This document shows positions 8,793 to 16,869 of a stretch of 64,000 bases of DNA, piece after piece; positions within the stretch are counted from its first letter, which is position 1; each line of letters begins with the position of its first letter. The position numbers and the translations under genes were made by a program. Where the stretch lies: contig JAETQH010000032.1 of assembly GCA_021770785.1 (NCBI GenBank), positions 30,004 to 94,003 on the forward strand. The letters run 5' to 3'. Source of the DNA: Lachnospiraceae bacterium (GTDB taxonomy: Bacteria > Bacillota > Clostridia > Lachnospirales > Lachnospiraceae). Under the pieces are notes generated by a model that worked only from the letters and a program-made list of their open reading frames with translations, did not search any database and was not told the DNA's origin.

Positions 8793-9659
8793 TTATGCGT
8801 GGGACAATGTGGGGAACATGAAATGTTGTTTTTCAAAGGTGATGAAATCTTCGCCTTTTACAAAAAGAGTGGTGTCCTCTTCCTTTCGTTCGCTGCATTC
8901 GTACCCAGTTAGGTCTGATGGAGTAAATCCCAGAGTAACTTTGTTTATGTCTCTGCTGAATGCTTTTATGGTTTCTTCCAGTACAATTTTGCTCTGAGAA
9001 AATACAGCGTGCAGCAACAATTCGCCGTCTTCTATTTCTGCGATGGCATAGGTATCTGTGGCTTCGTCATGATAGACGTTTTCCTGCATGAATTTTGTTA
9101 CATAGAACATAAATAATCCGCTGTTGTCTGTCATGTCGAACTGCCCTTGAAAGGTACTGGTTCGGATTGCATGTTCTAACCTTTTCCAGTGAGATTTTTC
9201 TTTCATGGGGACCGGTTTCATCGCAGCGTTTCCGGTGGAAGAGACAGCCTTGGAATATTGGTATTCCTTTGCTTTGCGGTAGCCGAATTTTGGATAAAAA
9301 TCAAGGACGCTGTCGTTGGCAAAAAGATAGAAACCATCTGCCTTTTCTCCGTAGTCTTTGTCGATTTCCTGCATAATTTCGCGTATCAAGCCCTGTTTTC
9401 GATAAGGTTCGGCTGTCATTACAGTTCCTAGCTGAATGTAATGTTTTATTGTTCCATTCCAATTCATGGCCATAATGTTGACGGAAACGTTGGCGGCTAC
9501 TTGCCCTTCATGAACGATGGAATAAGGGATATAGTGTTCTCCCCAAAATCCGTTTTTGTACCAGTCCTCGAAATTCAGATCGAAGGTGGTTTCCGCCAAC
9601 CGGTTAAAGCTTTGGCGTAAGGATTCGTTGTCACGGTAATTTTTGATGATTTCGCTCAT
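8793..9659 (-). CDS. GNAT family N-acetyltransferase (Eis-like)
   Basis: A 288-residue protein. The GNAT fold is visible around residues 45-120: VSVNIMAMNWNGTIKHYIQLGTVMTAEPYRKQGLIREIMQEI contains the acetyl-CoA-binding RKQGLIREIM loop, and a phenylalanine/tyrosine-rich part follows (YPKFGYRKAKEYQYSK). The C-terminal 150 residues fit the second GNAT-like/SCP2-type region of Eis-like acetyltransferases. A GGAGAGGAG site precedes the start. The substrate (amine, aminoglycoside or peptide) is unknown. Confidence 0.85.
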   Translation of the reverse strand: MSEIIKNYRDNESLRQSFNRLAETTFDLNFEDWYKNGFWGEHYIPYSIVHEGQVAANVSVNIMAMNWNGTIKHYIQLGTVMTAEPYRKQGLIREIMQEIDKDYGEKADGFYLFANDSVLDFYPKFGYRKAKEYQYSKAVSSTGNAAMKPVPMKEKSHWKRLEHAIRTSTFQGQFDMTDNSGLFMFYVTKFMQENVYHDEATDTYAIAEIEDGELLLHAVFSQSKIVLEETIKAFSRDINKVTLGFTPSDLTGYECSERKEEDTTLFVKGEDFITFEKQHFMFPTLSHA

Positions 9660-9758
9660 CTGTTTTCTCCTCTCCCGTCAGATCCTCGTTTTTTAATTAT
9701 TTTTCAATTTTCGTGTTCCTACACTTCCCATTGCAGGCGTAACTCCTGCCTGATTTTT

Positions 9759-11483
9759 TTATTCTCTCTGTTCCGACTGTTGACCGGTCAAATAGAGTTT
9801 TTGGAAATAAACATTATTTTTCATCAATTCCACAAAAGTTCCCTGCCCTATGATTTTTCCCTGATAAAATACCAGAATTTTGTCAAAATCCGCAACGGAA
9901 TTTAATCGGTGGGCGATGGCAATGACGGTCTGATTTTTAAAATGGCAGAGAATTTCTGCCATCACCTGTTTTTCTGTCAGGTTATCCATAGCGGAGGTTG
10001 CTTCATCTAAAATGGTGATACCGGAAACATGATTTTCCTTTAACAGCAGGCGTGCCATCGCAAGACGCTGTTTTTCCCCGCCGGATAATGCGGTGCCCCG
10101 TTCTCCGATTTCCGTGTCCAGACCATTTTTCAGATTTCCAAGTAATGAGGACAGCTGCATTTTTTCCATTGCCTCATTCAATTTTTCTTCCGGCACATTC
10201 TTTCCAAACACCAGATTTTCCCGAAGGGTTCCGTCAAAAACCGGAGCGTCCTGTGAGAGATAATTGAAGCTGCCGTAGAGGTTATTCAGTTTCAGTTCCT
10301 TTAATTCTTTTCCGTCTATCTGAATGCTTCCGTCCTCATATTTTAAAAGTCCTGCCAGCAGCTTTGCCAACGTGGATTTACCTGAACCGCTCTCCCCTAC
10401 GAATGCTACTTTCTCCCCTTTCCCGATGGCGAAGGAAACATTTTTCAGCAGTTTTCCTTCTTCATTAACGTTCCCTTTATAGGAAAACGTAAGATTTCTG
10501 ACACAGATTTCTCCCTGCAGATTTGCAATGGAACTTCCCTGTTCTAACCTAGTATCCTCTTTTGTCTGTAAAAACTCTGCGTATCTGCGGTAGGCTGACT
10601 TATCAAGTTTATACTGCACATAGAGCACGTTAAAAATAGCAATGGGTGTATAGGCATTTTCAATTAGCATAAGTAATGCCACCGCGGAGCCGACGGAAAT
10701 ATCCTGACTACTCCAGACATAAATCAGAATACCGATATCCAACGCCGCCACTAACAATGCAAAAACAGTGAAAAATGCTTCGTGTATCAGGTTCATTTTT
10801 ACCTTTGAAGAAACAATCTCTTCCTTTGCAGCCTTCGCCTTTTTGATTTCTCCGGGAAATTGACGTTCCATGCGAAACACCAGCATTTCCATAAAACCTC
10901 TGACAAGGAAATGATTCAATCGTTCCTCCTCGTTTAATATTCTTTCTTTTAAACGGTACAGTACTTTTAACAAAATATTCGTCACAAGGAAAATAAAAAG
11001 ATAGCCGGATAAAATCATTCCTGTCACCGCTGGACTGATATTCCAGATAAAATACAGGGCAAAGCCTATGGTTGGAAGAAGCTGCCGAAACACACAGAAC
11101 CAGAAATCATATAGAACATTTTTTCCCGCTTCCGCTCCGTTTTCTATCCGCTGCACCAGTTTTCCCGTGCCGTTTTTCTGATACTCCTGATAATCAATAC
11201 GGCTGATTTTTTCAAGAGCCAGTAGTTTAAAATCCAGATAGATGCCATGCTGCAATTTTTTTGCCGGATACTCCTCTGCATAATTTAAAAGATAATTTAC
11301 ACTGAGGATTGCACCATACAGCAAAATGCCTGTCAATGCAAGATTTCGCTCCGCAAGTCCGTCTACGATTCTCCGGTAAAAATCCGCCTTGAAATTTTCC
11401 AAAAAAGCATTGCCTAAGCCGACGAGCAAATAGGCAAGCACCATAACTTTATTTTTCTTTAATACCGCTTTCATGTAACGCAT
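9759..11483 (-). CDS. type-1 ABC exporter, fused permease and ATPase
   Basis: The start is placed at MRYMKAVLKKNK, seven bases after AAAGGAGT. The track's 32-residue extension lacks a ribosome site. The N-terminal 300 or so residues form a six-helix exporter domain. The nucleotide-binding domain has Walker A GESGSGKST, signature LSGGEKQRLAMARLLL, Walker B ITILDEATSAMD and the AIAHRLNSV switch. At 574 aa it is a half-transporter that would work as a homodimer, exporting a drug, lipid or peptide. No partner half-transporter is adjacent. Confidence 0.93.
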   Translation of the reverse strand: MRYMKAVLKKNKVMVLAYLLVGLGNAFLENFKADFYRRIVDGLAERNLALTGILLYGAILSVNYLLNYAEEYPAKKLQHGIYLDFKLLALEKISRIDYQEYQKNGTGKLVQRIENGAEAGKNVLYDFWFCVFRQLLPTIGFALYFIWNISPAVTGMILSGYLFIFLVTNILLKVLYRLKERILNEEERLNHFLVRGFMEMLVFRMERQFPGEIKKAKAAKEEIVSSKVKMNLIHEAFFTVFALLVAALDIGILIYVWSSQDISVGSAVALLMLIENAYTPIAIFNVLYVQYKLDKSAYRRYAEFLQTKEDTRLEQGSSIANLQGEICVRNLTFSYKGNVNEEGKLLKNVSFAIGKGEKVAFVGESGSGKSTLAKLLAGLLKYEDGSIQIDGKELKELKLNNLYGSFNYLSQDAPVFDGTLRENLVFGKNVPEEKLNEAMEKMQLSSLLGNLKNGLDTEIGERGTALSGGEKQRLAMARLLLKENHVSGITILDEATSAMDNLTEKQVMAEILCHFKNQTVIAIAHRLNSVADFDKILVFYQGKIIGQGTFVELMKNNVYFQKLYLTGQQSEQRE

Positions 11484-11731
11484 AACTGTACTCCTTTTCT
11501 TTTGGTTGAAACATTTGCTCCTGCTCTTTCCAAAATCCGTACAGTTGTGACTGCCAGCAAGTTTCTTTTTCCTCAGCACAATCTGCTAACAGTTTTTCCT
11601 CAACTGTACTGAGTTGTTACCTCGCTTCTGTCTCACGGAGAGCTCACCCCTTTCAAAAATATTTCATTTGTTACTTTTATTCCGAACTGCCGTCCGGCTG
11701 AATATCTGTCTGCCGACATACTGGTGTTACA

Positions 11732-12838
11732 CTAATTTTCCGTAAAAACCCAGTTCCCGAAACCGCTGTTTTTTGCGGCATGGTAGACAGGCTCTATCAC
11801 ATCTTTGAGCTGTCCTTTAAACTCTGTTTCCGATAAGCTCTGGCGGTACAGGCGGTGCCGGATGTCGCTATTATTCAGGTGCTCTTTGGCACATTTATCA
11901 AACTCCCGGTGCACTGCTTCATATTCCCACATCATCTGATAAGAAATATATTCCTGCTCTCCAAAGAGAGGAAAATAACTTTCCCAGTCCGGCAGATAGT
12001 TACTCTTCTTACTATTGATGCTTCTTGTGGTAGGGTGCAGATTCCAAAATTCGTCATGCGCCACATAAGACCACGGTACAAAATGGTCGATGGACAGTTC
12101 CTTCTCCGTCACCATTTCGTGATGAAATATTTCATGAACAGGGCGAAGTTCCATAATAAGCCGCCAGTATTTAATAACCTTCTCTAAATCCCGTGTCTGC
12201 GGCGGGCTGAGTTTGTTTGCAATTCCCGGCACGCTTGGATTGCGCTTTTGGAGATAGGTTATCATGTGATATTGCAGCCAGCCTTTGATAATTTCCCGGT
12301 TTTTCCGAAAATATAACTGCCATTCCGACTGGATATGAATGGTGGTGCGCAGTCCGTTGTATCTGTTAAAATAATAAATCAGATGTTTCTGCTCATTAAT
12401 TCTGCGAATCCTATCCTCCATACGGCTGTCTAATTCTTTGTTGCTCACCTCCGGCATAAAGGGTGCCTGCAGGCGGTAGGGAACATTTTTTATCAATGTC
12501 TTTTTTATCGTAAGTACTTCTTTATCACGGCAGTCCCGGAGATAACGCAGGATTTCCGATTTCTTTTCGGAAGGCTTTATATTGGTGGTTTCATGGATGT
12601 GGAGGACTGCCTTTTCCAGATTGTCCTTCGGTCCTAAATTCAGATGGTATTCCGACACCATGTACCATGCCGCCGCTATCATTTCGTCCACCAGTTCCTC
12701 AAAGGTAAAGACGGACTTTCCCTCTTCTAATTTTGTCAGGATTGCCTGAAACCAGAAAAATTTATAGCATTCACTTGTCTTATCAAAAATGCGCCCGAGA
12801 TAGGGTACCCCGAGTTCCTCTTCGTATGGCAGTTCCAT
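11732..12838 (-). CDS. HNH endonuclease domain protein
   Basis: A 368-residue protein whose HNH motif sits near residue 255-290: LSIDHFVPWSYVAHDEFWNL followed by HPTTRSINSKKSNYLP. The ID-H-FVP-W, W-N-L and N-x-x-K/N elements are all kept. The N-terminal 240 residues are helical and of unknown role. It is the second gene of a pair, 12 bp after an uncharacterised ORF. The pairing of a nuclease with an unknown protein could be a small defence or repair unit, but the sequence alone does not prove it. Confidence 0.8.
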   Translation of the reverse strand: MELPYEEELGVPYLGRIFDKTSECYKFFWFQAILTKLEEGKSVFTFEELVDEMIAAAWYMVSEYHLNLGPKDNLEKAVLHIHETTNIKPSEKKSEILRYLRDCRDKEVLTIKKTLIKNVPYRLQAPFMPEVSNKELDSRMEDRIRRINEQKHLIYYFNRYNGLRTTIHIQSEWQLYFRKNREIIKGWLQYHMITYLQKRNPSVPGIANKLSPPQTRDLEKVIKYWRLIMELRPVHEIFHHEMVTEKELSIDHFVPWSYVAHDEFWNLHPTTRSINSKKSNYLPDWESYFPLFGEQEYISYQMMWEYEAVHREFDKCAKEHLNNSDIRHRLYRQSLSETEFKGQLKDVIEPVYHAAKNSGFGNWVFTEN

Positions 12839-12850
12839 AGGTTTTTCCTC

Positions 12851-13555
12851 TTAAAGCTGAAATTTGTAAATATTGGGCACGCTTCCTTCTCCAAAGGTCT
12901 TAAGCGCCATGCGGTACATGGCTTTTCCGTGAATGCGGTCATGCCAGAGAAAGCGCCGGAAAACCTTCCGCAGCGACCACTCCTCCTCATAGCTGCCCAG
13001 CCATACTTTATTTTCCAGAAAATCCGGCGTCTTTTCTAGGAGCGCAAACCCCTTTTCCCGGCATTCTAAAATAGTGCCCCGGTTGTCTGCATTCACTCCG
13101 ATTTCCCCGAAATAATAATCGTTTACGTTTTTTGTATGCTGGTACATTTCTTCCGCCGTTCTTGGAATCTCTCCATAAAAGGTCTTTCTACGGGGTAAAA
13201 CGCTTTTCTGTTTATCGGGAATCGCTTCGTATAACTTCTGAAAATCCGCTGCCGATTTTAATGCCAGCGACTTTAGACGGTCATATTCCTCCGGTATCAG
13301 AGGCTTCCGTTCTTCCTCAAAAATCACATCGGAATCGGCGTCGCATATCTGAAGCCCGGATATTTTTTCCTGCACAATTTGCATGTCCATGGTTTCGACT
13401 GCTGCATCTGACCATGCAGAATATGAGGCTATTTCACGGGGCATTTTTTGCAGTGCGATCTCTAAATTTTCTCCGCGGGTATATGCCCCAATATAATCCA
13501 CGGAATATACAATACTGCCATTTTGATTATGTTCCCAGACGCAGCGGATTTTCAT
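12851..13555 (-). CDS. uncharacterised protein: HicB-like N-terminus, DinB-like C-terminus
   Basis: 234 residues. The start (IRCVWEHNQNGSIVYSVDYI, then GAYTRGENLEIALQKMPREI) looks like the small beta-strand-plus-helix fold of HicB/UPF0150 proteins. The last 80 residues (RTAEEMYQHTKNVNDYYFGE and WSLRKVFRRFLWHDRIHGKAMYRMA) resemble a DinB-like four-helix bundle with a conserved Trp-His region. These fold matches are by eye. It is 12 bp upstream of the HNH nuclease gene and probably co-transcribed with it. Confidence 0.65.
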   Translation of the reverse strand: MKIRCVWEHNQNGSIVYSVDYIGAYTRGENLEIALQKMPREIASYSAWSDAAVETMDMQIVQEKISGLQICDADSDVIFEEERKPLIPEEYDRLKSLALKSAADFQKLYEAIPDKQKSVLPRRKTFYGEIPRTAEEMYQHTKNVNDYYFGEIGVNADNRGTILECREKGFALLEKTPDFLENKVWLGSYEEEWSLRKVFRRFLWHDRIHGKAMYRMALKTFGEGSVPNIYKFQL

Positions 13556-13736
13556 ATCACAGGTTCCTCCAGTTCTGTTTCAGCCCTTATGCGAAACACA
13601 TAGTTATATTTTATCACAATTTTGCCGGGTTTCCATCTTTTATGCAAGATTTTGCTTTATTTAGCAAAAGAAAAATCAGCGTAAGGCGTTTTGACACCTA
13701 AAAGCATTACATATTCCATTTGTTTTTCTTACCCTC

Positions 13737-13787
13737 TTGACTTTTTGAACGTTGTTCGATACAATAAATTTGAACAACGTTCAAAAA
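13737..13787 (+). promoter_or_regulatory. tetR promoter with doubled palindromic operator
   Basis: A -35 TTGACT and a -10 TACAAT are separated by 17 bp. A perfect 16-bp inverted repeat (TTTTTGAACGTTGTTC / GAACAACGTTCAAAAA) straddles the -10. Each arm also holds its own small palindrome, GAAC-N3-GTTC, with centres 25 bp apart. A TetR dimer or pair of dimers bound here would block the promoter, so autorepression of the tetR-reductase operon is expected. Confidence 0.85.
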
Positions 13788-13798
13788 AGAGGTATCCT

Positions 13799-14371
13799 AT
13801 GGACAATAAAGAAGCAATCATACAGGCAACGATTGAACTCATCGAAGAAAACGGTGACCGTTTGGAAGAAATTACAATTCGTGAGATATGCAAAAGAGCC
13901 AATGTCGGATTAGGTCTTGTGAATTATCATTTCGGAAATAAGGATAAGCTCATTGAGCAATGCGTTGAGCGTATAATAAACGGGATTGTGGAGCAATTTC
14001 AGCACATACAGGAGAAAACGGAGGGGCTTACACCCTTTGAGAAACTGGAGTATCTCGGCAATATGACCCTTGATTTTCTGTTTGAGCATTATTCTGTATC
14101 CAAAATCTCTGTTCTTACCGATATGCAGACACCAAAAAGCAATGACAATACGAGCAGAACTTATGCGGCGTATTTGCCTCTTGTTGCAGCTTGCCGCCCC
14201 GACCTCGATGAAGCAGCCATAAAACGAAAGACCTTCTATTTGATTACGGTTATGCAGCAAACATTTTTGCGGTATGAAGTCATATCCCAGATGCTGGGTG
14301 TTGACCTTAGAGAAAGAAAAAGCCGCAAAGCATTTCATACACAGGTCTTGCACGATATTTTTGAGGTATAA
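13799..14371 (+). CDS. TetR/AcrR family transcriptional regulator
   Basis: The start is MDNKEAIIQATIELIEENG, after an AAAAGAGG site. The track's 36-residue extension runs through the promoter and operator and is not coding. The helix-turn-helix is textbook TetR (ITIREICKRANVGLGLVNYH, then FGNKDKLIEQCVE). The remaining 140 residues form the ligand-binding domain with no recognisable ligand. The gene is 3 bp from the flavin reductase, so the pair forms an inducible operon under the operator described above. Confidence 0.92.
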   Translation: MDNKEAIIQATIELIEENGDRLEEITIREICKRANVGLGLVNYHFGNKDKLIEQCVERIINGIVEQFQHIQEKTEGLTPFEKLEYLGNMTLDFLFEHYSVSKISVLTDMQTPKSNDNTSRTYAAYLPLVAACRPDLDEAAIKRKTFYLITVMQQTFLRYEVISQMLGVDLRERKSRKAFHTQVLHDIFEV

Positions 14372-14374
14372 TCA

Positions 14375-15091
14375 ATGAATATTACTGTGATAAACGGAAC
14401 AGAAAAGCACGGAGTGACCTATCGGCTGAAGGAGATTTTTTTGTCAGAGTTCAGGGATAAAGCGAACATCACGGAATACTATCTCCCAAAAGCTTGTCCT
14501 AGCTTCTGCACCGGGTGCACAAACTGCATATTAAAGGGAGAAAGCACCTGCAAAGACGCAGACAAAATAAGAAGTATCGATAAATCACTTTTGGAAGCGG
14601 ATTTGATTGTAATGACCTCTCCGGCGTATGTGTTTCACGCTACGGGTGCCATGAAAACATTCCTTGACCATTTTGCCTACCGTTGGCTGCCACACCGCCC
14701 CGCTCCGGAAATGTTTGGGAAGCGGGCGTTCATCCTAACACAATGCTTAGGGCAAGGAGCAAAATCTGCTGCAAAAGACATGAAGGATAGTTTATCCTGG
14801 TGGGGTATATCCAAAATTGAGGTATTTACCGGTGCATTGATGAGCGATATCGTCTGGGAAAAGCTTTCTGAAAAGAAACAATCCCAGCTTACAAGAAAGG
14901 TGAAAAGACTTTCCCGAAAGTTTGCACAGATTGATTACACGAAACCTGCACACACAAATTTGATTACCAAAGTCAAGTTTTCATTCTGCCGTGTTATGCA
15001 GAAATCATTACATAAATCAGACCCCGAATACCTCGACGGGCAATATTGGTCGCATCAAGGCTGGCTTGACAACATCAGACCGTGGAAATAA
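14375..15091 (+). CDS. NADPH-dependent FMN reductase / flavodoxin-like oxidoreductase
   Basis: A 238-residue flavodoxin-fold protein: MNITVINGTEKHGVTYRL gives the first strand and FMN phosphate loop, and ADLIVMTSPAYVFHATGAMK is the typical second flavin contact. A Cys cluster (CPSFCTGCTNCILKGESTC) sits at residues 38-58 and matches the four-Cys NAD(P)H-flavin reductase subgroup. It is co-transcribed with its TetR regulator. This suggests a detoxifying or drug-reducing role induced by the TetR ligand (inference). Confidence 0.87.
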   Translation: MNITVINGTEKHGVTYRLKEIFLSEFRDKANITEYYLPKACPSFCTGCTNCILKGESTCKDADKIRSIDKSLLEADLIVMTSPAYVFHATGAMKTFLDHFAYRWLPHRPAPEMFGKRAFILTQCLGQGAKSAAKDMKDSLSWWGISKIEVFTGALMSDIVWEKLSEKKQSQLTRKVKRLSRKFAQIDYTKPAHTNLITKVKFSFCRVMQKSLHKSDPEYLDGQYWSHQGWLDNIRPWK

Positions 15092-15170
15092 ATTCATTTG
15101 TGCCATCTTAATGGAGCTTGTGGTAAGCAACGTCTCATCCGTCTTTACCACGCATATTTTCAGTAGAAAT

Positions 15171-15217
15171 AAAAAAACAGCCGCCCTGCCCCCGTCAAGG
15201 GGGGGGACGGCTGTTTT
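15171..15217. terminator. bidirectional terminator between convergent genes
   Basis: AAAAAACAGCCG and CGGCTGTTTT form a strong GC-rich stem (with C/G tracts inside) flanked by A and T runs. It serves both the reductase (plus) and the MFS gene (minus). Confidence 0.88.
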
Positions 15218-15218
15218 C

Positions 15219-16511
15219 TTATTTCTCCAATTCCCAAATATGTTTATCATGCCGAAAATACAGACACACCGCAATCCCTGCAAAGGCAATCACGAAAAAC
15301 AAAAACGCTGCTCCCGAGCCTTTCCCCTGCCCGAACAGCCGGATTAGAATGCTGTCACTGCTGCAGGCTGCCATCAGTGGTTCAAACACTTTATCCACCA
15401 GCAGTCCTCCTAAGAAATATCCCACCGGAATCGTAAAAAACTGGAAAGAATTCCGCACGGAATACACTCTTCCCTGCATTTCCTCCGGCACCTTCAGGCG
15501 CATAATTGCATCCAGATTTGTATTCATCAGCGGTATTGCAATCCATCCGAGGAAACCGCCAATACACCATACCGGCGGAGTCCGTCCTAATGCCAGCATA
15601 AAGTTCTCAAAGCTCATGGAAAACAGCAGGCAGTTGCAGATGACCCGCACCCGGCTTTTCGGTGTTTTCATAAGGGAGGCAAGAATGCTTCCCGCCAACG
15701 TGGATATTCCAATGACCGCATTGACCATTCCAAGGACTTTCTCACTTCCGCCCTCTCTCGATAAAAGCATGGCAGGAAACGCCGCATCATAAACAGATGC
15801 CACCAGATTAATTGCTGCCAGGAAGAAAATTAAATCCAGAATACCCCGTTCCTTTTTCAGGTAAACAATTCCCTGCTTTGCGGAGGTTCTGAGGCTTTCC
15901 TGTTTCTGCACTTTCTCTCCGCCCTTCGGTATCCGTATTGCAAAGGCAAGTACGAGGAATGCCACCGTAAAGGTAAACAAATCGAAAGCAAACACAACAT
16001 TCATGCCTGCAAGCCCTAAAACAGCCGTCGCAATAATCGGCGTCAGAATAGAATTTAATGCGTTGGAAAAATAGCGCAATCCGCCGACTTTCTGATAGTG
16101 CTTCTCAGGAAGCACCCTTGTCACCGCCACCTCCGACGCAGGCTGCTGCACCGTATTCATCAGCCCGATGACTACATTTAAAAGATACAGATGCCAGATT
16201 TGAAGCTGCCCCTTTTGCAATAAAATTAAGGTAACAACCGTAGTTGCCGCTGCAATCGTATCACAAACCAGCATGGTTTTCTTTTTGTCCCACCGATCAC
16301 TCAATGCCCCTGCAAATATAGAGAATATAACATAGGGGGCATAAGAACAAACCATCAAAAGCGCTGTCTTAAGCGCTGACCCCTCCTGGCTGTAAGACCA
16401 GACCACCAGGGCATAGCTTGTCATACTGCTTCCCAAGCCGGAAAATGCCTGGGTAATCCAAAGCAACAAGAATGTCCGCATTTCCAATAATGTATTTTTA
16501 TAATTTTTCAT
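15219..16511 (-). CDS. MFS transporter, Mef-like drug efflux
   Basis: A 430-residue major facilitator protein with 12 predicted helices. The loop 2-3 motif is AGALSDRWDKKKTMLVCD, and VPEEMQGRVYSVRNSFQFFT matches the matching loop in the second half. The overall pattern (MRTFLLLWITQAFSGLGSSMTSYAL start) resembles the Mef/Cmr macrolide and multidrug efflux group. A 13-codon leader ORF with hairpins upstream points to antibiotic-induced attenuation. The substrate is an inference. Confidence 0.88.
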   Translation of the reverse strand: MKNYKNTLLEMRTFLLLWITQAFSGLGSSMTSYALVVWSYSQEGSALKTALLMVCSYAPYVIFSIFAGALSDRWDKKKTMLVCDTIAAATTVVTLILLQKGQLQIWHLYLLNVVIGLMNTVQQPASEVAVTRVLPEKHYQKVGGLRYFSNALNSILTPIIATAVLGLAGMNVVFAFDLFTFTVAFLVLAFAIRIPKGGEKVQKQESLRTSAKQGIVYLKKERGILDLIFFLAAINLVASVYDAAFPAMLLSREGGSEKVLGMVNAVIGISTLAGSILASLMKTPKSRVRVICNCLLFSMSFENFMLALGRTPPVWCIGGFLGWIAIPLMNTNLDAIMRLKVPEEMQGRVYSVRNSFQFFTIPVGYFLGGLLVDKVFEPLMAACSSDSILIRLFGQGKGSGAAFLFFVIAFAGIAVCLYFRHDKHIWELEK

Positions 16512-16563
16512 ATAGACTTTGCTCCTTAAGGTATTCGATATTTTCCCGTATTTCGCAAAGTCC

Positions 16564-16617
16564 CAGGATAGTTATCCTGCTCCATGCTGCCCTATCCTAA
16601 AAGACTCTGCATGGAGC
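16564..16617 (-). promoter_or_regulatory. candidate attenuator hairpins upstream of MFS gene
   Basis: Read on the minus strand, the arm GCTCCATGC (inside the leader ORF) pairs perfectly with GCATGGAGC 21 bases later. Next comes a second perfect hairpin (CAGGATA-AC-TATCCTG). GCTCC of the first arm could instead pair with GGAGC of the pump's own ribosome site. A stalled ribosome on the leader would free or block these pairings. Neither hairpin has a T run, so translational attenuation is more likely than termination. Confidence 0.55.
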
Positions 16618-16638
16618 TTCTTCAATACATAGTAACAT
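16597..16638 (-). CDS. 13-residue leader peptide of the MFS efflux gene
   Basis: This short ORF, too small for the track, reads MLLCIEEAPCRVF and stops. A GGGGG ribosome site lies eight bases upstream. Its codons 8-10 form the left arm of a hairpin. The position (about 90 bases before the pump start) and the overlap with pairing segments match the layout of leader peptides in front of macrolide, lincosamide and phenicol resistance genes. Translation has not been shown. Confidence 0.5.
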   Translation of the reverse strand: MLLCIEEAPCRVF

Positions 16639-16779
16639 TTGTATTTCCCCCTTTTCTCCTAATAAACTTATTGTAACACAGGGACTGGGAATGATAAAGT
16701 CTGAAAATTACTTAATCCGATTGTATATTTCAGTTTACGGAATGCCCCTTCTATCGCCCATCCGGCAAAAATAAAACAA

Positions 16780-16811
16780 GGGCGAAAAGCTTATCCTCAA
16801 GCCTTTCGCCC
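16780..16811 (-). terminator. terminator of the Cys/His repeat protein gene
   Basis: On the minus strand GGGCGAAAGG pairs with the later TTTTCGCCC around a short loop, then a T-rich tail (TTGTTTTATTTTTG) follows. Confidence 0.7.
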
Positions 16812-16869
16812 ATCATTATCATAGAAGAATCATATTTACAGACTTTTTTCATAACCTCGGATTTGACCC

